This document shows, in pieces, positions 34,125 to 45,949 of a DNA stretch of 64,000 nt. The stretch covers positions 8,122,001 to 8,186,000 of the forward strand of contig OW051497.1 in the NCBI GenBank assembly GCA_932521035.1, in the 5' to 3' direction. The first letter of the stretch is position 1, and the number at the start of each line of letters is the position of its first letter. The position numbers were made by a program, and so were the translations under genes. The notes under the pieces were generated by a model. The model was not told the DNA's origin. It made no database searches and was given only the letters and a program-made list of their open reading frames with translations. Origin of the DNA: Oscheius dolichura. Lineage: Eukaryota; Nematoda; Chromadorea; Rhabditida; Rhabditidae.

Positions 34125-34673
34125 GCTTGGCAATAAACGATTACTATTTTTTCTGTTGTAATTTCCAAATCCGTTTTGTAGTCTATTTAAAAATTGTTTA
34201 CAATACCTTGAATTTGACAGATTGGTGCGATGGCAACGACGAGGCTGCTTCCTGTACTCCCCTCTGGTGGGCTTCGGGAGCAGATGCTGCTCTTATCCAA
34301 GTACACGCGGGGCCCACTATAAAATACTCAAGGTCATTTCAGGGCTAAGGATCTTTTTAAAGATTTAAAAATGTTTCTGTGGGAGTATACTGATATTCAG
34401 ATGCTCGAATAAACGTCAGAAAATTGATCACATTCGCAGCAAAGCAACAGAAACCACATTCATTTAGAGATTTTGGCTAGAGTAAAGTCATTCGTATAAC
34501 ACAAAAGCTCTTTTCAATTTTGTTATCAATGAAACGCCGGCGTATTCCCCAGCACCTTGCAGAACCTTCTGATGACTTAGTTGATGGTGTCGCTTCTTTC
34601 ATTTTCGCTTGTTTATATTCAATATAGTTTTCGCTTTTTTCGCTTGTGTCAGTTCAGTACTTAGTGGCGCGCA
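34125..34673. other. Spacer with an LDL-receptor-A-like scrap
   Basis: About 550 bp. After an acceptor-like TTTGACAG at 34214-34221, a frame reads DWCDGNDEAASC and then about 30 more residues to a TAA near 34346. WCDGxxDExxxC resembles the end of an LDL-receptor class A repeat. No upstream exon with the missing Cys pattern is present, so it is a possible orphan exon or relic. The rest is non-coding and leads into the next gene. Confidence 0.4.
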
Positions 34674-35658
34674 ATGTTGCTGTTCCTTCCTTTCCTTCTT
34701 CTACCTGTTCATGGATTATACATCCCAGTAACGCAACCACAATGGAATCTCACAACAAACGCCTCGTATTATTTAAATTTTCTGCTTTTTAACAATTGGT
34801 TAAGGTGTCAAGGGGCTGCCAGCATCAATGTCCGGATTACCCACCGTATAGAAACAAACGAAGGATTTATTTCGGAGCAGATCGGAGAGTTATGTGAATC
34901 TCTTTCCCATATGAAGCCGAAGTGCCTCTCCCAAACAAACGCCACTTTTTCAAGACTGAAGATGACGATGAAGCTGGGATTTGAAAATCTTCTTGACGAC
35001 CTATGCGGAGTAACGCCTCCTATTGTTCAAAGGCTAGCTTATAAGGACGACGGGGTCTTAAAAATGCGTTACAGCTGTCAAATGGTCATGGAAGGTGTTT
35101 CGAGGCTCAATAACAGTATTCGCAAGGCTAACGATGCTTTGCAAACTAGCTTGAAGAGGGTCTGCCAGGAGTCATATAATGCTGACTGTGAAAGTAAGAT
35201 TGAGGTCGCTAATGACCTAGTCGACGCATCAAATATGGCATTCATCGGCTATGTAACCCTATTCTGCGGTAAGCTTGGAGGTGATGACAGTGGACATTTT
35301 GATTTCAGAAAAACCATCCTCTGAAGAGTACGCCCAGATGGGCAATTTTGAAATTGGCAAGTCTTCACCACACTCTCCTTCTATGCCGTCTTTTTCAGAG
35401 CCAGTGAAGAAGACAATTGTCAAGGAATTTACTGAGAAGACATGCTTCTCAATGGAGCCCATGAACAAATGCCCTGACGGAGCCCGTAATGGGAAAGCTG
35501 TCTGGAAGGAAATCAAATACGCTTGTTTCGAGAAGAACTCCGACGGGGCTAGAGAAGCTCTCTTATCTGTTGAATTTGGATGGGAACTCAATCTACAGCC
35601 GAGCACTACTAAAAACATTGACAATCAACTCATTCCTTTGACCTGTATTCAGGACTAA
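34674..35658 (+). CDS. Secreted protein ending in a vitellogenin-like C-terminal tail (intact copy)
   Basis: Exons 34674-35268 and 35309-35658, with a probable GC-AG intron at 35357-35398 (42 nt, in frame, so 314 aa unspliced or 300 aa spliced). The paralogous broken copy has a normal GT-AG intron at the same place (31788-31828). Signal peptide MLLFLPFLLLPVHG. The body is a Cys-containing, glycosylated helical region (ISEQIGELCESL, QMVMEGVSRLNNS, VTLFCG) of unknown family. The tail (KTCFSMEPMNKCP...YACFEK) matches the vitellogenin C-terminal cysteine tail at 1840-2118 (ICFSLEPVPSCP...FGCLPR). It ends TAATAAA, so the stop overlaps the polyadenylation signal. It may be co-regulated with yolk genes; this is inference from shared sequence and location. 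Confidence 0.75.
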
Positions 35659-35716
35659 TAAAGCTTTTGAAATGTACTTCTTTGTTCGCATCCTTTATTC
35701 TATCGGAAAAGCAAAC

Positions 35717-36145
35717 ATGGGGCAAGCCCAAACGTACTCTTCCAAAATCAGAGCAGAAGACAGCATTGACTTCGAGTACAAAAATGGACTACCGCTCAAA
35801 GTGTTTTCTTTACACTGCAGTGTCCTGTTAGAAAAGCTTGAGTGAGTTGTCGTCCATGTTTGAACATGTCTTTTATCGTTTAGATGGGCCGCACATAGTC
35901 CGGAAACGACGGGCATGCTGGCATCTCTAATAAGAATTGCACCTTTCCACGATGATTTCTATAGATCGGCTATGTTGTTCAGGAACGAGGCGTTCTTCAA
36001 AAGCAATGTAGTGATCAAGGCTGGCAAAGCTTTTGTTAATTTTGGGGAACGCCATTGCCCCTTACTGGGTGCGCGAAGTGTGGAGTATACTTATAATTTT
36101 CCTGTTCTCAAAGCTCGTTCTTGGAAGCTGTACATGTTATTGTAA
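35717..36145 (+). CDS. Truncated 3' copy of the 525-aa secreted protein gene (128 aa)
   Basis: Exons 35717-35841 and 35884-36145, phase 2 junction, 129 codons including stop. Exon 2 (RIAPFHDDFYRSAMLFRNEA and on) aligns throughout with exon 5 of the 525-aa gene (EIAPLLDKDLYRSALLLREE), including the IKAGxxF and SxEY positions, and the intron position is conserved. The rest of the gene, including the signal peptide, is absent. It begins about 60 bp after the stop of the preceding gene. It has an ATG and an open frame, so it might make a short cytosolic peptide, but a decaying duplicate is more likely. Confidence 0.6.
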
Positions 36146-36401
36146 GCTCCCTATAATTCAGAATAAACCCTTGGATGTGAATTTTTATTATAAAGAATGG
36201 AAAGCCTAGCGAAAATATAGGGGAGGAGATCGGTTGTACCAGACAAGCTGTCACTCAACTCGTAACAGAAAAGATATGACCAGAATACTATCTAACCGGT
36301 ATAGACCAACAATTCAAACGTATTCATCGTGCAGACCTGTTGGTTCCAAAGGCGATGTTGACATTCTACTCCGTTCAAACGACTAAAACACTTGCGTATT
36401 G

Positions 36402-38750
36402 TTATCTCAGGAAGGAATGTATTACCTTTCTTGGCCGATTACTAGGACGACGAAGTTTGTGTATGTCAATCAGCTGGATGGAGAACCTTGGTCTCCACGA
36501 GGCCGTTGTGTCTGTGTGAGGAGAAGCGATGTATAGAGCCTTCTTCGAAAACAGCTGACGAAACTGAATAAAAGATTATTGTCAGCAAGAGGGGTCCATT
36601 CAACCTGCAGCTTAAACGAAGAACTCATTCCGAAATAAATAGCGAAGTTAAGGGGATACGTTAAAATAATTAGAAAATTCCTAAAAACAGATCTTTGCCT
36701 CGATTCTCCCGACTTTCCTACCTCACTATCAACAAATTGTTGACCACCAGATACATAAATGGATATTGAAACTTGTAAAAAACAACGAGGAGATGGGTAA
36801 TGAAGATTAAAGCGACGGGAATCTCGATAATTAGGAAAATGGCTATGACAACAACAAGCATCCGTGTTGTGGCGTGCATCAGACGGTTCGAGGAGAGGCA
36901 TCCGCTAGTCTGGAATATGACGTTATATAACTGCCATGTTATTGTCAGAGGGAACGGCCGCTCTCATGTAAACTTTGCTTCTTTCTCTGCTAAACGTATG
37001 AACTAGGACACAGTCTTGCTTAAGGATTTTTACGGCTGTTCCCAGGAATTCCTTTGAAATTGCAACCAAGTATTACCATGCACAGATGAAGGAGGCATGA
37101 CACCATCAAAATAGCGGGAAGTTAAAATAACGGCGAGCAGGTCATTAAATACTATTAGAAAGAGTGTGGAAATCACATTTTTGAAAGAAGTGGCTACCTC
37201 TTTTTGGGAAGCTATCAGAAAAGAACCTACCGTCTTCCTGCAAGGCATCTGATGAACACTCCTCTTTCTATCAGCTCGATCCACTGTTTTAAACAGCCCG
37301 GCAGTGAAAATAATCAGCAAAACACACGGTAGGATATGAACAAAGACCGCCTTAGAAACAAGAAGCCCAGCTTTAAAATTATTTACTCCAACATACTGGA
37401 ATATTCCTTTATTTGTTTCTAAAAAGCAATTTACCCTATCGAGGATCTCTATATCCTTTCGATAGCAGTACCTCTGATTATCAATAGGGACGGAGACACC
37501 GTACTCCGAAAGCATTTGTGGCATTTCACTGAAAATAAATAAAGTATCCAAACAAATTGGGGCATGCGTCAAACAGTTCTATTCCCGTCACTGGGTCAAA
37601 TTAGTCCTAGCCCAAAATAGAAGTATCATTACCTGAGAAAAGCAGCCAAACAAATGTATAGAATAATGTTTTTTGTTTTTTCTGGAGTGCAGAACCTGGA
37701 AAATTGTCGGTTCCTTGTTCTAGTCATTTCTTATACCGTACGACTAATGATGGCAGACAGACGTAGATATAACGTTGAATGGCTAAGTAGACAGTTAGCC
37801 AAACAGCAGCCGTATGGAATCTAAAGAGCGATGAAATAATCAAGGAAATAGACAAACATTGTGGGAAACGAGACGGCAAAGTAGGGATGAATAGTACACC
37901 AGAGGGAGGGCAGCCCGTCGGCCATGTCTTCCATGTAGCCGCCGAAGGTGTAGTAATAAAGGAACCAGGGACTCGATGACAAGCCTAAAAATAGCCATTC
38001 TTGGAAATTCTTTCGCTATTTTCGACTAGTTGGAAATGCTAAGAAGTGCGGCACTCGGGTTCAAGAGCATTTTTAAATGGCATGACCGTGACCTTTGGGG
38101 GCTCAAAAACTTCCCCGATATATGAATTCGTTCTAGAAAAGAACATAATTAATTGTACTGAAGTAGTTTTTAAAGAGACGCCCATACAGCCCATCTTTAC
38201 AGAAACGCAGGCATCCCAACCCTGGGTTCGCTTCAGGACGGCCGAATTTAAAAAGACCTTTGCTATGACGTTATATCTTGCAATGAAAGTGTTGTTCTAT
38301 TGTTTACCATTAGCAAAAGAACTATATATATATATAACTTATTTTAAGACGTGCACTTGACATGTCTGATCATTTCTGCCGAAGTACAAGGCAGCCCTTG
38401 TCCCCGTCGTACTCTTTCATGCACTTACCCGTCATCAGTTCCGTAATGGCCATGGATAGCAGGATGGCATTTGTAGGAGTCCGTAGGTTCTTATTAGAGA
38501 GCACTGCTACCACGAACGAGTTTGTAACGAGGGTAATAAGGATAATCACGGGAGCTGCAAACCCGTAGAGCGGCCGAGCCAGCCAGGGAGGCTGGCTCTA
38601 AAAAAAGGACTCTTAATAAAAACGTGTACGACAACTTACTCCAGAAATATTAACAGCATGAAGGAGGGTCATGTCCACAACATCGAGATAGGATCCATTC
38701 CTCGGATGGTCGAAATCTCCCAGTCCAAGAAGATTTAAAGCGTCGAGCAT
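36402..38750 (-). CDS. DMSR-like (dromyosuppressin/FMRFamide receptor-related) 7TM GPCR (425 aa)
   Basis: Nine minus-strand exons: 38640-38750, 38429-38597, 37858-37984, 37737-37820, 37633-37695, 37231-37528, 36722-36909, 36605-36680, 36402-36563; 426 codons, phases consistent. Extracellular N-terminus with an NGS glycosylation site, TM1 YGFAAPVIILITLVTNSFVV, ICL1 LRTPTNAILLSMAITELMTG, the TM3 motif SFPTIFHTAAVWLTVYLAIQ followed by RYIYVC (highly characteristic of nematode/insect DMSR receptors), TM5 FVHILPCVLLIIF, ICL3-TM6 LMHATTRMLVVVIAIFLI, TM7 ILTYPLNFAIYFGMSS, then FRQLF in the tail. It belongs to rhodopsin-class neuropeptide receptors acting at neuronal or muscle membranes through G proteins. 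Paralogue number not assignable. Confidence 0.9.
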
Positions 38751-41700
38751 TTTAAATACCCTGCTCTTTTGTTCACATATCTAAATGGGAACATTTTGGG
38801 TCGTTGGCGGTCATAAAAAAGAGGAGAGCGGAAATGGGAAAACAAGACATTTACTTCGTTATTCTATTAAATTTGAATGGCAACGGAGTAAGAGAGCTTA
38901 AACTAAGATATAAGATGGCGGAGCAAGAGCTCTGAAGACACCAATAACTAGGGGGAGATCAACAAGCATCCTCGAACAATAGAAGGTGGGTGCTCTTTTG
39001 AATTCTATGACAACTGTGAAATGAGAAGAGAGTTGCCGGTTGTTTTTGTTTCCAAATAAAAAAGAAAATTCAGTCTAGCAGAAAAATGTGAAAGGAAAAT
39101 TGAATAAATTAGAACCAACCAGGGGGAGAGGGACGATCCGAAAACAATTAGAAAAACATTTAATTTGGTGTCCCCGGGATGCCGATTTAAAATACGTTAG
39201 AAGGACTCAAACTGTGTCAAAATTGGGAAGAGATCAAAGGACTTTACAAACAACAGGACGAACTTTTAAAGCAACGTCATCTCGACGACAAAAACATGAA
39301 TGCGAGGCACTGAATTGAAGGAGTGAATTCGGAGCGAGGGTGGGAAGTCTCACGTGGTCCTCTCTTCTTTTTCTATAGAAAAAACGGGGAATGAAGAAGG
39401 CATTCCCCATTCAGGCAGGAACTATACGGCAAAATAAGGAAATATCCCAGGATAAAACAGAAATTGTCAGACTAGACCGTGGGTGGGACAATTTCCTCTC
39501 TCAATTAGGTGGGGGTGACTCCTTTTACGGCGTCGAGTGTACAGCGAGAGTTCATATTACCGAGTTTTGATGTAGAAACTCTTCTTTGATCCGTATAGTG
39601 TACTGGGAGGGTGGTATACTCTTAATCGACAGAAGTAATCAACAGCATTGCAAAGATCAATGACGTAGAATGAAAGGACGAAGATGAAAAGAGATAGCAC
39701 CTCGTCTTCTTCTTGGAAGTCAGCCCAGTGAAATAACAAATTTGCCCCCTTATCAAAAATCTCTACTCTGTTTATTTTTTACGCTTCATCGGATACAAAA
39801 AAAAGAGAGAGAGAGAGGAAGAAGATGTTAAAGGACATTAAAAAGTGTGTGTGAAGCGAAAAGAATTACAAGATATCAGAGAGTAATACGATGATCACGG
39901 GACGGGCGATGATATCTCTCTAACGAAAGGCATATCAGTTTATCAGAAACATAAGAAAACCGGAAGGAGAAAAAGGGATCTTTTGAAGTGGCAAGAGTGC
40001 CACTACCTCCTTCTCCGCCTCATTATAAGAAGTATGGGGGAAGCTTTCACCATCCACAACGAGGAGTAAAATTGGCTCAATCGGCAGCTTTGATGGCTAC
40101 CTAATAGTATGTACGAGTAGGGAGGTGGGGCCAGAAGCGACAAAAATGTCAAGAGAAAAGATTAAAAGAATGGAAACACCTGGCAAATACGTGAAGGAAA
40201 AAGCCCATTTTTAGGCACATTCGACAGGTGAATGTTTAAAAATAATGTGAACACGTAGAGAAAATGGGAACCAACTTTTCCTTGCACCGGAATTGAGACC
40301 AAATAGTAAAGTTTTAAAACAAATCCTACCCCTGCACTTGCTTGGTAAGCTCCTATTTTCACTTCCAGGAAATCACCATAATCCGGAGCACTAACAGTCC
40401 TTTTTACAAAACATGAGCAATCCAAAAATAAGGTCAGTACACAAATATTGGAACTTAGAGCTTCATAAGGACGCTGTCGATTGAATTCAAAGCAAATTGG
40501 GGTAAAAGCCCAGGCAGGAATTGGTGTAGGATGTTCAGAGAACCGTCTAAAATAAGACGGCCCTGCAGTAGTATCCTCTTAAAGAAGGTCTCAATTAGGA
40601 ATCGTTTGTTTTTGCAAACAAATGATCAGAGTAGACTCCATTGTCCTCCGAGAGGACAGATAGAATTACAAGCAGACAAAACAGAACTAAACTCCTTACA
40701 TAACACAAAGCAGAAGAAGGTGCAAAAAAACTATATAACTGGAACAAAAGTTCTTGGAGACCTTTACCGGAAATGCATTTGCTCCTTTATTGGGAGAACA
40801 ATTAACTCGCAGGATGGAATGCTCCCTCTTCATGGAAAAAAGTTCCTCATCAAATAGACGAGACTATGCAATAAAATGATGGGAGAGGGGCAAAGAGCAG
40901 AGCCTCCTGTCTAAGAACCGAATCAAAGACCAAACTTAGCTAATGGATCTGATAATGAAATAAGCATGGAATTCTTCCGGGAGTGAGCTACACTCGCTTC
41001 TTATGTACATGAATAGGGGGAACTCCTAGTGGAACAAAAAACGAGAGCCATATCCAATAAATTTGATGTGTAGAGGGGATTACGGTAGTTTATTATGTTC
41101 CCATATTATGCCCCCCGTCTAATTCAACTGTCAACAGGAAGTTTCAAAAATCAAGCAGGGAAAACAATGACAAGGAAAGAAAATGGGAAACTGACGTGGA
41201 AGTGGGAAATTCGGTACAGTAACCTGGAGTAAATGACTGTCGCAGCCCACCAAGGGGATTGTTGAAATCGCCTGGGAAGACGTCTTTGTGTCTTTGTTTT
41301 TTAAAACGGCATTCACGGAATTGTGTGGGAGGGACCGGAAAGTGGAATGTTTAGAATCCTGGGAGGTTCCAAAACAAAAGAGTGGGTTTCCTAGAAATTA
41401 AACAGGGGCCAGGGATCTTTGAGTTGAACTGGAACCCGGGCCAGGGCCAGTTAAGGGTTAACTTCTCAAGGAGGCTTCTCGTGTTTATAAACTTTTCGCA
41501 CTCGTGTTTACCGAGCACCACCCGTAGTGACTAATATTTTCTAAAAATAAGGTTGAAGATGGAAGCACGGGGCTCCAATTAGAACAAAGTTGGAATCATT
41601 CGTACTATGGCATAAAATAGGAGAAAAGAACACACGTAGACATAATTAAGCTCCTTTTAATTATACAACTAAAATGTGTGAGATAGCTCATTTTTGTGGG

Positions 41701-44700
41701 GCGGTGGCTAGTGGGACAGGGGGTAAGACCCGGAATAGGCCATAATAATCCCATTTAATTTCCCGTTAAACAAAAAGCAGAGGAAAAAACAAAAACAAAA
41801 CGTGAATTTCCCAAACTAAAATGTGCTACTGTACTTATTTGAGCACAGAGGGCGTGTTTATGCTCAACTCAATTGAAAAAAATGAGGGATATTTTGCTCT
41901 CCGGATGGAATTTCACTTGTAGCAGCTCATTTTCTGGCGGAAAAAAGTGACAACATGATTGTTATTTCACCAAACTTTTTGGCTTGGACCTGATTAGGGT
42001 GGGAGTATATTATGCCGATTGGTGGGGCACATGCAAGAAGATGAAGACAAACATCTTGGCGTGTGACGGAAAGTTTCTTCAAAACAAAGACTTCATAAAA
42101 TAGTTATACCCTCTACGTCAGATTGATAGAGAGGAGAGTCAACTGCCTTGAATAAAAAAGGGAAGCTTAACTGCTGCTGACTCCCCCTCGGCTTCATTTT
42201 CTTCGTGATTTATTTATAACCCTGTTTCAGGAATATTTACGCTGACTCATTAGGATGGTATAGAACTTCTGGTCAAAACTATAGAGAGCCAGAAAAGAGC
42301 ATCGTCACATCCTCGTGAGAAGAGGAGATAGACATAGACTATACTGAGAAGGCGAGGTGGGGGTGTTCGTTAGTCTAATGTCCCGGTGGGTTCAGCCGTT
42401 GAAGGGCAGAAGTGAGAGAAAAAAAGTGCAGCTAGTGTAGTTTCATTTGTTTCGTTGGAGCAATTGGAGAGCGGAAAAGTGTCATCTGCTGCTGAATCAT
42501 GTGCGCTCGTAGTCTTGACTTGCTCTCTTTGAATGGCGCACTCTTAATGAAGCCCTACTCCTTTACTTTGTCGATCTCTACATTTGAAGCATTTAAAGGA
42601 AGGAAATTGTAGTCAATTGTGATTAGGAATGTTGCGCTCCTCTCAGGATGACTGCTATGTATGCGAGAAACGATGTAGTTTAAGGATTAAGCGGGGAGCA
42701 AAAAACAACCAGTACAGTCTAAATTGGCCCAATTTAGCCACCATGGAGAAAGGGCATATTCTCAAGTTAGAAGGGGGAAGTCGGGACGAGCAGACATCTA
42801 TTCGGGGGACACGTTAATCAAGCCACTCATTCCTAGTTTTCGTTTCGTTGTCACGCAAATAATTCAGAGAACCATAGGGATGAATTAATACACTCTGAAG
42901 AACCTAGAGTGCGAAAATGAACTGAATTTCGTCACGTTTCCTCCAGGGGGGAATATTCTAGGTAAGAGTTAATTGCCCTAGGAACTGGGAACAATGCGAG
43001 GAGAAGATTAAAGTTGTTGAACTTTTTAAAGGAACCAAGAAGTCGGTGAACTTAGGGCAGGAGTCAGGTTTTGGTCCTAGATGCAGATGACAAATAAGAT
43101 GTGTTATTTTTACAGAACTTCCGGGTACTGACTGCTAATCCCACGTTATGACTGAAGTAATCTCTACAAAAAGTGTGTCGTTATAACCCGCTTAGTAAGT
43201 TTCAACGCTGTTGAATTTCAATGAAGAATGCGTCTTTGTGAACAAAATTAGCTGAAGGACAATGCGCCGCGAGCTAACAAGCTCAGAACAATAGACCCTG
43301 TAACCCCCAGATGACCCAAATGTCTTAAGTGGAGTCCCTCTTGAGTTCAATTTGATTAGGACCACTCAGTCTGAGGTTGTGTCTCGCCCCTACGTAAGCG
43401 AACACGAAATCCCAATGGATCGTGGAGCAGTGGCCAGTTGCTGGAATGGTGGTGTTTTGAAAAGAAAAAAATCATGTTAGGAGGAAGATCTACCCTTCCT
43501 TCTTCTTTGCTAATGTGTCTGCTGATCGAGTTTTGGAACAGAAGAAAGCGGGGGCTGTAAGCAGAAAAAGTTCCTTACAGCTTTACACAAATGACCGGCT
43601 AAATGACACAGTGGCATGTTAAGATCGACATGTTAATGTGAAGATTATGGTCTGGTCTCTTTATAACCCCGAAAAGGCTCCGGAATCTACGTCTCTAGGA
43701 CGAAGAAAGCCCCTTTTAGTAGGAAGGAACGCTACAAAATGGCCGTATTATTACCTGTAATCCTCTCTCAATGGATTCTTAACACAATTACGCTTTAAAC
43801 ATCATGTACCATTTCCTACATTTATTTCATTTGCTAACAAAACCTCTCCCGTGCCTGGAAATTTACCTAGATCCTTTGAGTTCAAATTTTGGGTCTATCA
43901 TTATCTCTACGTAAGATCTTTAAAAATGGTACGTATCGTCAATTACAATCTGGATGAAAAAATAGACCGGACCGTTCTCGCCCCCTTCCGCCTAGGTCAA
44001 GATCACAAGTAATCGGCAGTTCCTGCTGACGCGAGACTGTCTGGCGGCACTTTTTCCACTTTTATGTACTCGCTCGCTCCCTTCAAACTTGTGATTCCCC
44101 CTTCCGTGGGAGTCGCTTCCCTATACTTCTCCTGGTCATTAGTCAAAAAGGTTCGGGGAAAGGGTTTTAAGCTAATTACATTCTCATAATTCAAGTATTT
44201 TAGGAGAGGGGGCGTTCTATGTGTCGCCTCATTCACAGCCATTTTATGATGGATGCATCAGGTTTATGCTTTACTCTCAGCCATAATCAAGTACTCAAAC
44301 GGAACAGGTTCTTTGTATTTACTCCCTGGACCTCCGAATAAGCCGTGTTAAACCATTTACAACCCGGTGGAATTGACCCCCTTTTGAAAAAAAGAACTCG
44401 GTGACCCTTCCTCGGGATTATCCCAATCTTATTGCCATTGTTGTCTTTGAGGCGACCCCGCCGGATCGCGGTTGCGTGAACTTAAACAAGGGGGTGAAGG
44501 ATTAGAGCGGTCGTCTCTGTTTTCTTTCAGTCTGTGCGCGTCAGAGAAAGAGAGAGACACCCCCAAGTCAGAGTGTGAGAGAATGACTTCGGGTCTAAAC
44601 CTTCTTCTTCTGCGCTCTCTTTGCCATCTCTCCCCTCTCTGACTCACAAATTGGGCAGAAAAGCAGAGAGGGGACTCTATCCGAATGCCCTCCTGCCAAA

Positions 44701-45949
44701 TCCCATGACTTCATTTGCTATGCACTGTTTACCTTTGGGTCAGCCTCCTCCTCCTCCTACCCAAAATGGGAATCATTAAACCGCTAGATTTCTCATTTCA
44801 TTCCCCAGGTGGGACGGATTATTCTAGCCTTTTAAAGATTTGCAGAAGCTTCTAGCGACGACTATTTGCGCACATTAACAGTTTTTTTTCGAATTGACAT
44901 TCAAGGCAAGAGCAGTACAGCGCTATTTGCACATTGCGAGAAGGCACCTCCTCTCTCACACATTGAAAATATACGACAAGCCTGGAGGGAAACGAGTCTA
45001 GTTCGCACAAAGCGATGCATTGTGTCCACTACTTTGTCCATTTTTGCCCGGCGTGTGTCTGAACATTTTTCTTCTCCCCTTCCCCGTTCATTTCTTACGA
45101 GCAGCGACAATAGGCGCGGATGACTCTTGTCTTTTCCTCCGTCCACACCCGCCACTCCTAAATGTTCTTTGTCGGTAGTCAAGTGTAGAGGGTCGGCGGC
45201 CCTTTCAAGAGGGGGAGTTAATATGATCCTCCACTTTGATTTCTATTTACATTTGGTTTCTATTTACTCATCTGGGCCTATGGGCTTCTGTCAATATCCT
45301 GACAACCTCATCGATTTCAGGAGCCTCTTGACGGGAATGCTTATAGGAAATGCATCACCCAACTTCATGGCCTCTCTTCCCACGCATTTATCCTCACAGA
45401 GCAAAATATTCTCCCTAATTGCTTCTATTCCATCCGGTTAAAAACATTTCCTCGCCACGGGGGAAATATTCTTTTAATTAAGAATTCCATTCATAAACGT
45501 TCTCTGGAACAGCCCCCTGTCGTGTTCCTCAGAAGGCAAAGAACCTTGTTATTGCCGCGGCCGCCTCCTCCTCCTCCTCGTGCCGTTTCTCTTTTCTGAT
45601 AGCTATGTTTGATTCCTCCTGACCTTCGTGATAATATTTCTCTTTTTCTACCCTCTTCTGTATTTACAGTAGCGATTAGTGATGATGTTTCCTGAACACA
45701 CGTATTTATTCGTTTCCGCCTTGACTAACACTTGGAGCCCTCATGTGTGCGGGGGCCTGTCCAACACATCTGGTATGTCCCCGCGTCCCCTCTCCTCTGA
45801 CTCAACAACAGGAAATTTGTGTTCAAACTCTACCTGATCTCTCTTTTTTCGTGGTGTCTTTAAACTCATCTTTCTCATATTCTAGCCAGTTTTCCAGTCA
45901 CCATCACCACTTCCCTCGTCTCTCATCATTTTCGTCATCATTTGTTCGG
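38751..45949. other. 7.2-kb region with no confirmed gene; possible long minus-strand intron or control region
   Basis: Plus strand is purine-rich from about 38.8 to 43.6 kb (GAGAG, GGAAA and AAAGGA runs) and switches to pyrimidine-rich from about 44 to 46 kb. In the rest of the window introns are pyrimidine-rich on the transcribed sense strand, so this looks like minus-sense intron followed by plus-sense upstream region. Two minus-strand coding-like stretches are listed separately. A minus ATG frame at 44003-44242 (79 codons) has no recognised domain and is left uncalled. The right part should contain the promoter of the gene at 45950. Confidence 0.5.
39557..40546 (-). CDS. Two coding-like exons of an unresolved minus-strand membrane protein, possibly a decayed GPCR
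   Basis: Exon-like A: 40546 down to 40162, after an acceptor TTATTTTAG, opens RFSEHPTPIPAWAFTPICFE and includes NRQRPYE, DCSCFVKR and a hydrophobic HFLYVFTLFLNI; it enters at phase 2, as does exon 6 of the neighbouring DMSR-like gene. Exon-like B: about 39718 down to 39557, hydrophobic VLSLFIFVLSFYVIDL then YHPPSTLYG, with a donor CG/GTAATA. The length of open frame and the composition argue for coding ancestry. No start, no complete set of membrane spans and no terminal exon were found. It may be an eroded paralogue of the receptor at 36402-38750 or part of another gene with long introns. Confidence 0.35.

Noticed and set aside
36470..36901. Minus ORF read as the C-terminus of the DMSR-like receptor without splicing
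   Set aside because: Two introns (36681-36721 and 36564-36604) are needed to give a normal TM6, TM7 and FRQLF tail; the unspliced frame is out of register with TM6.
44003..44242. 79-codon minus ORF with ATG
   Set aside because: Low-complexity and charged, without family resemblance or supporting exons.
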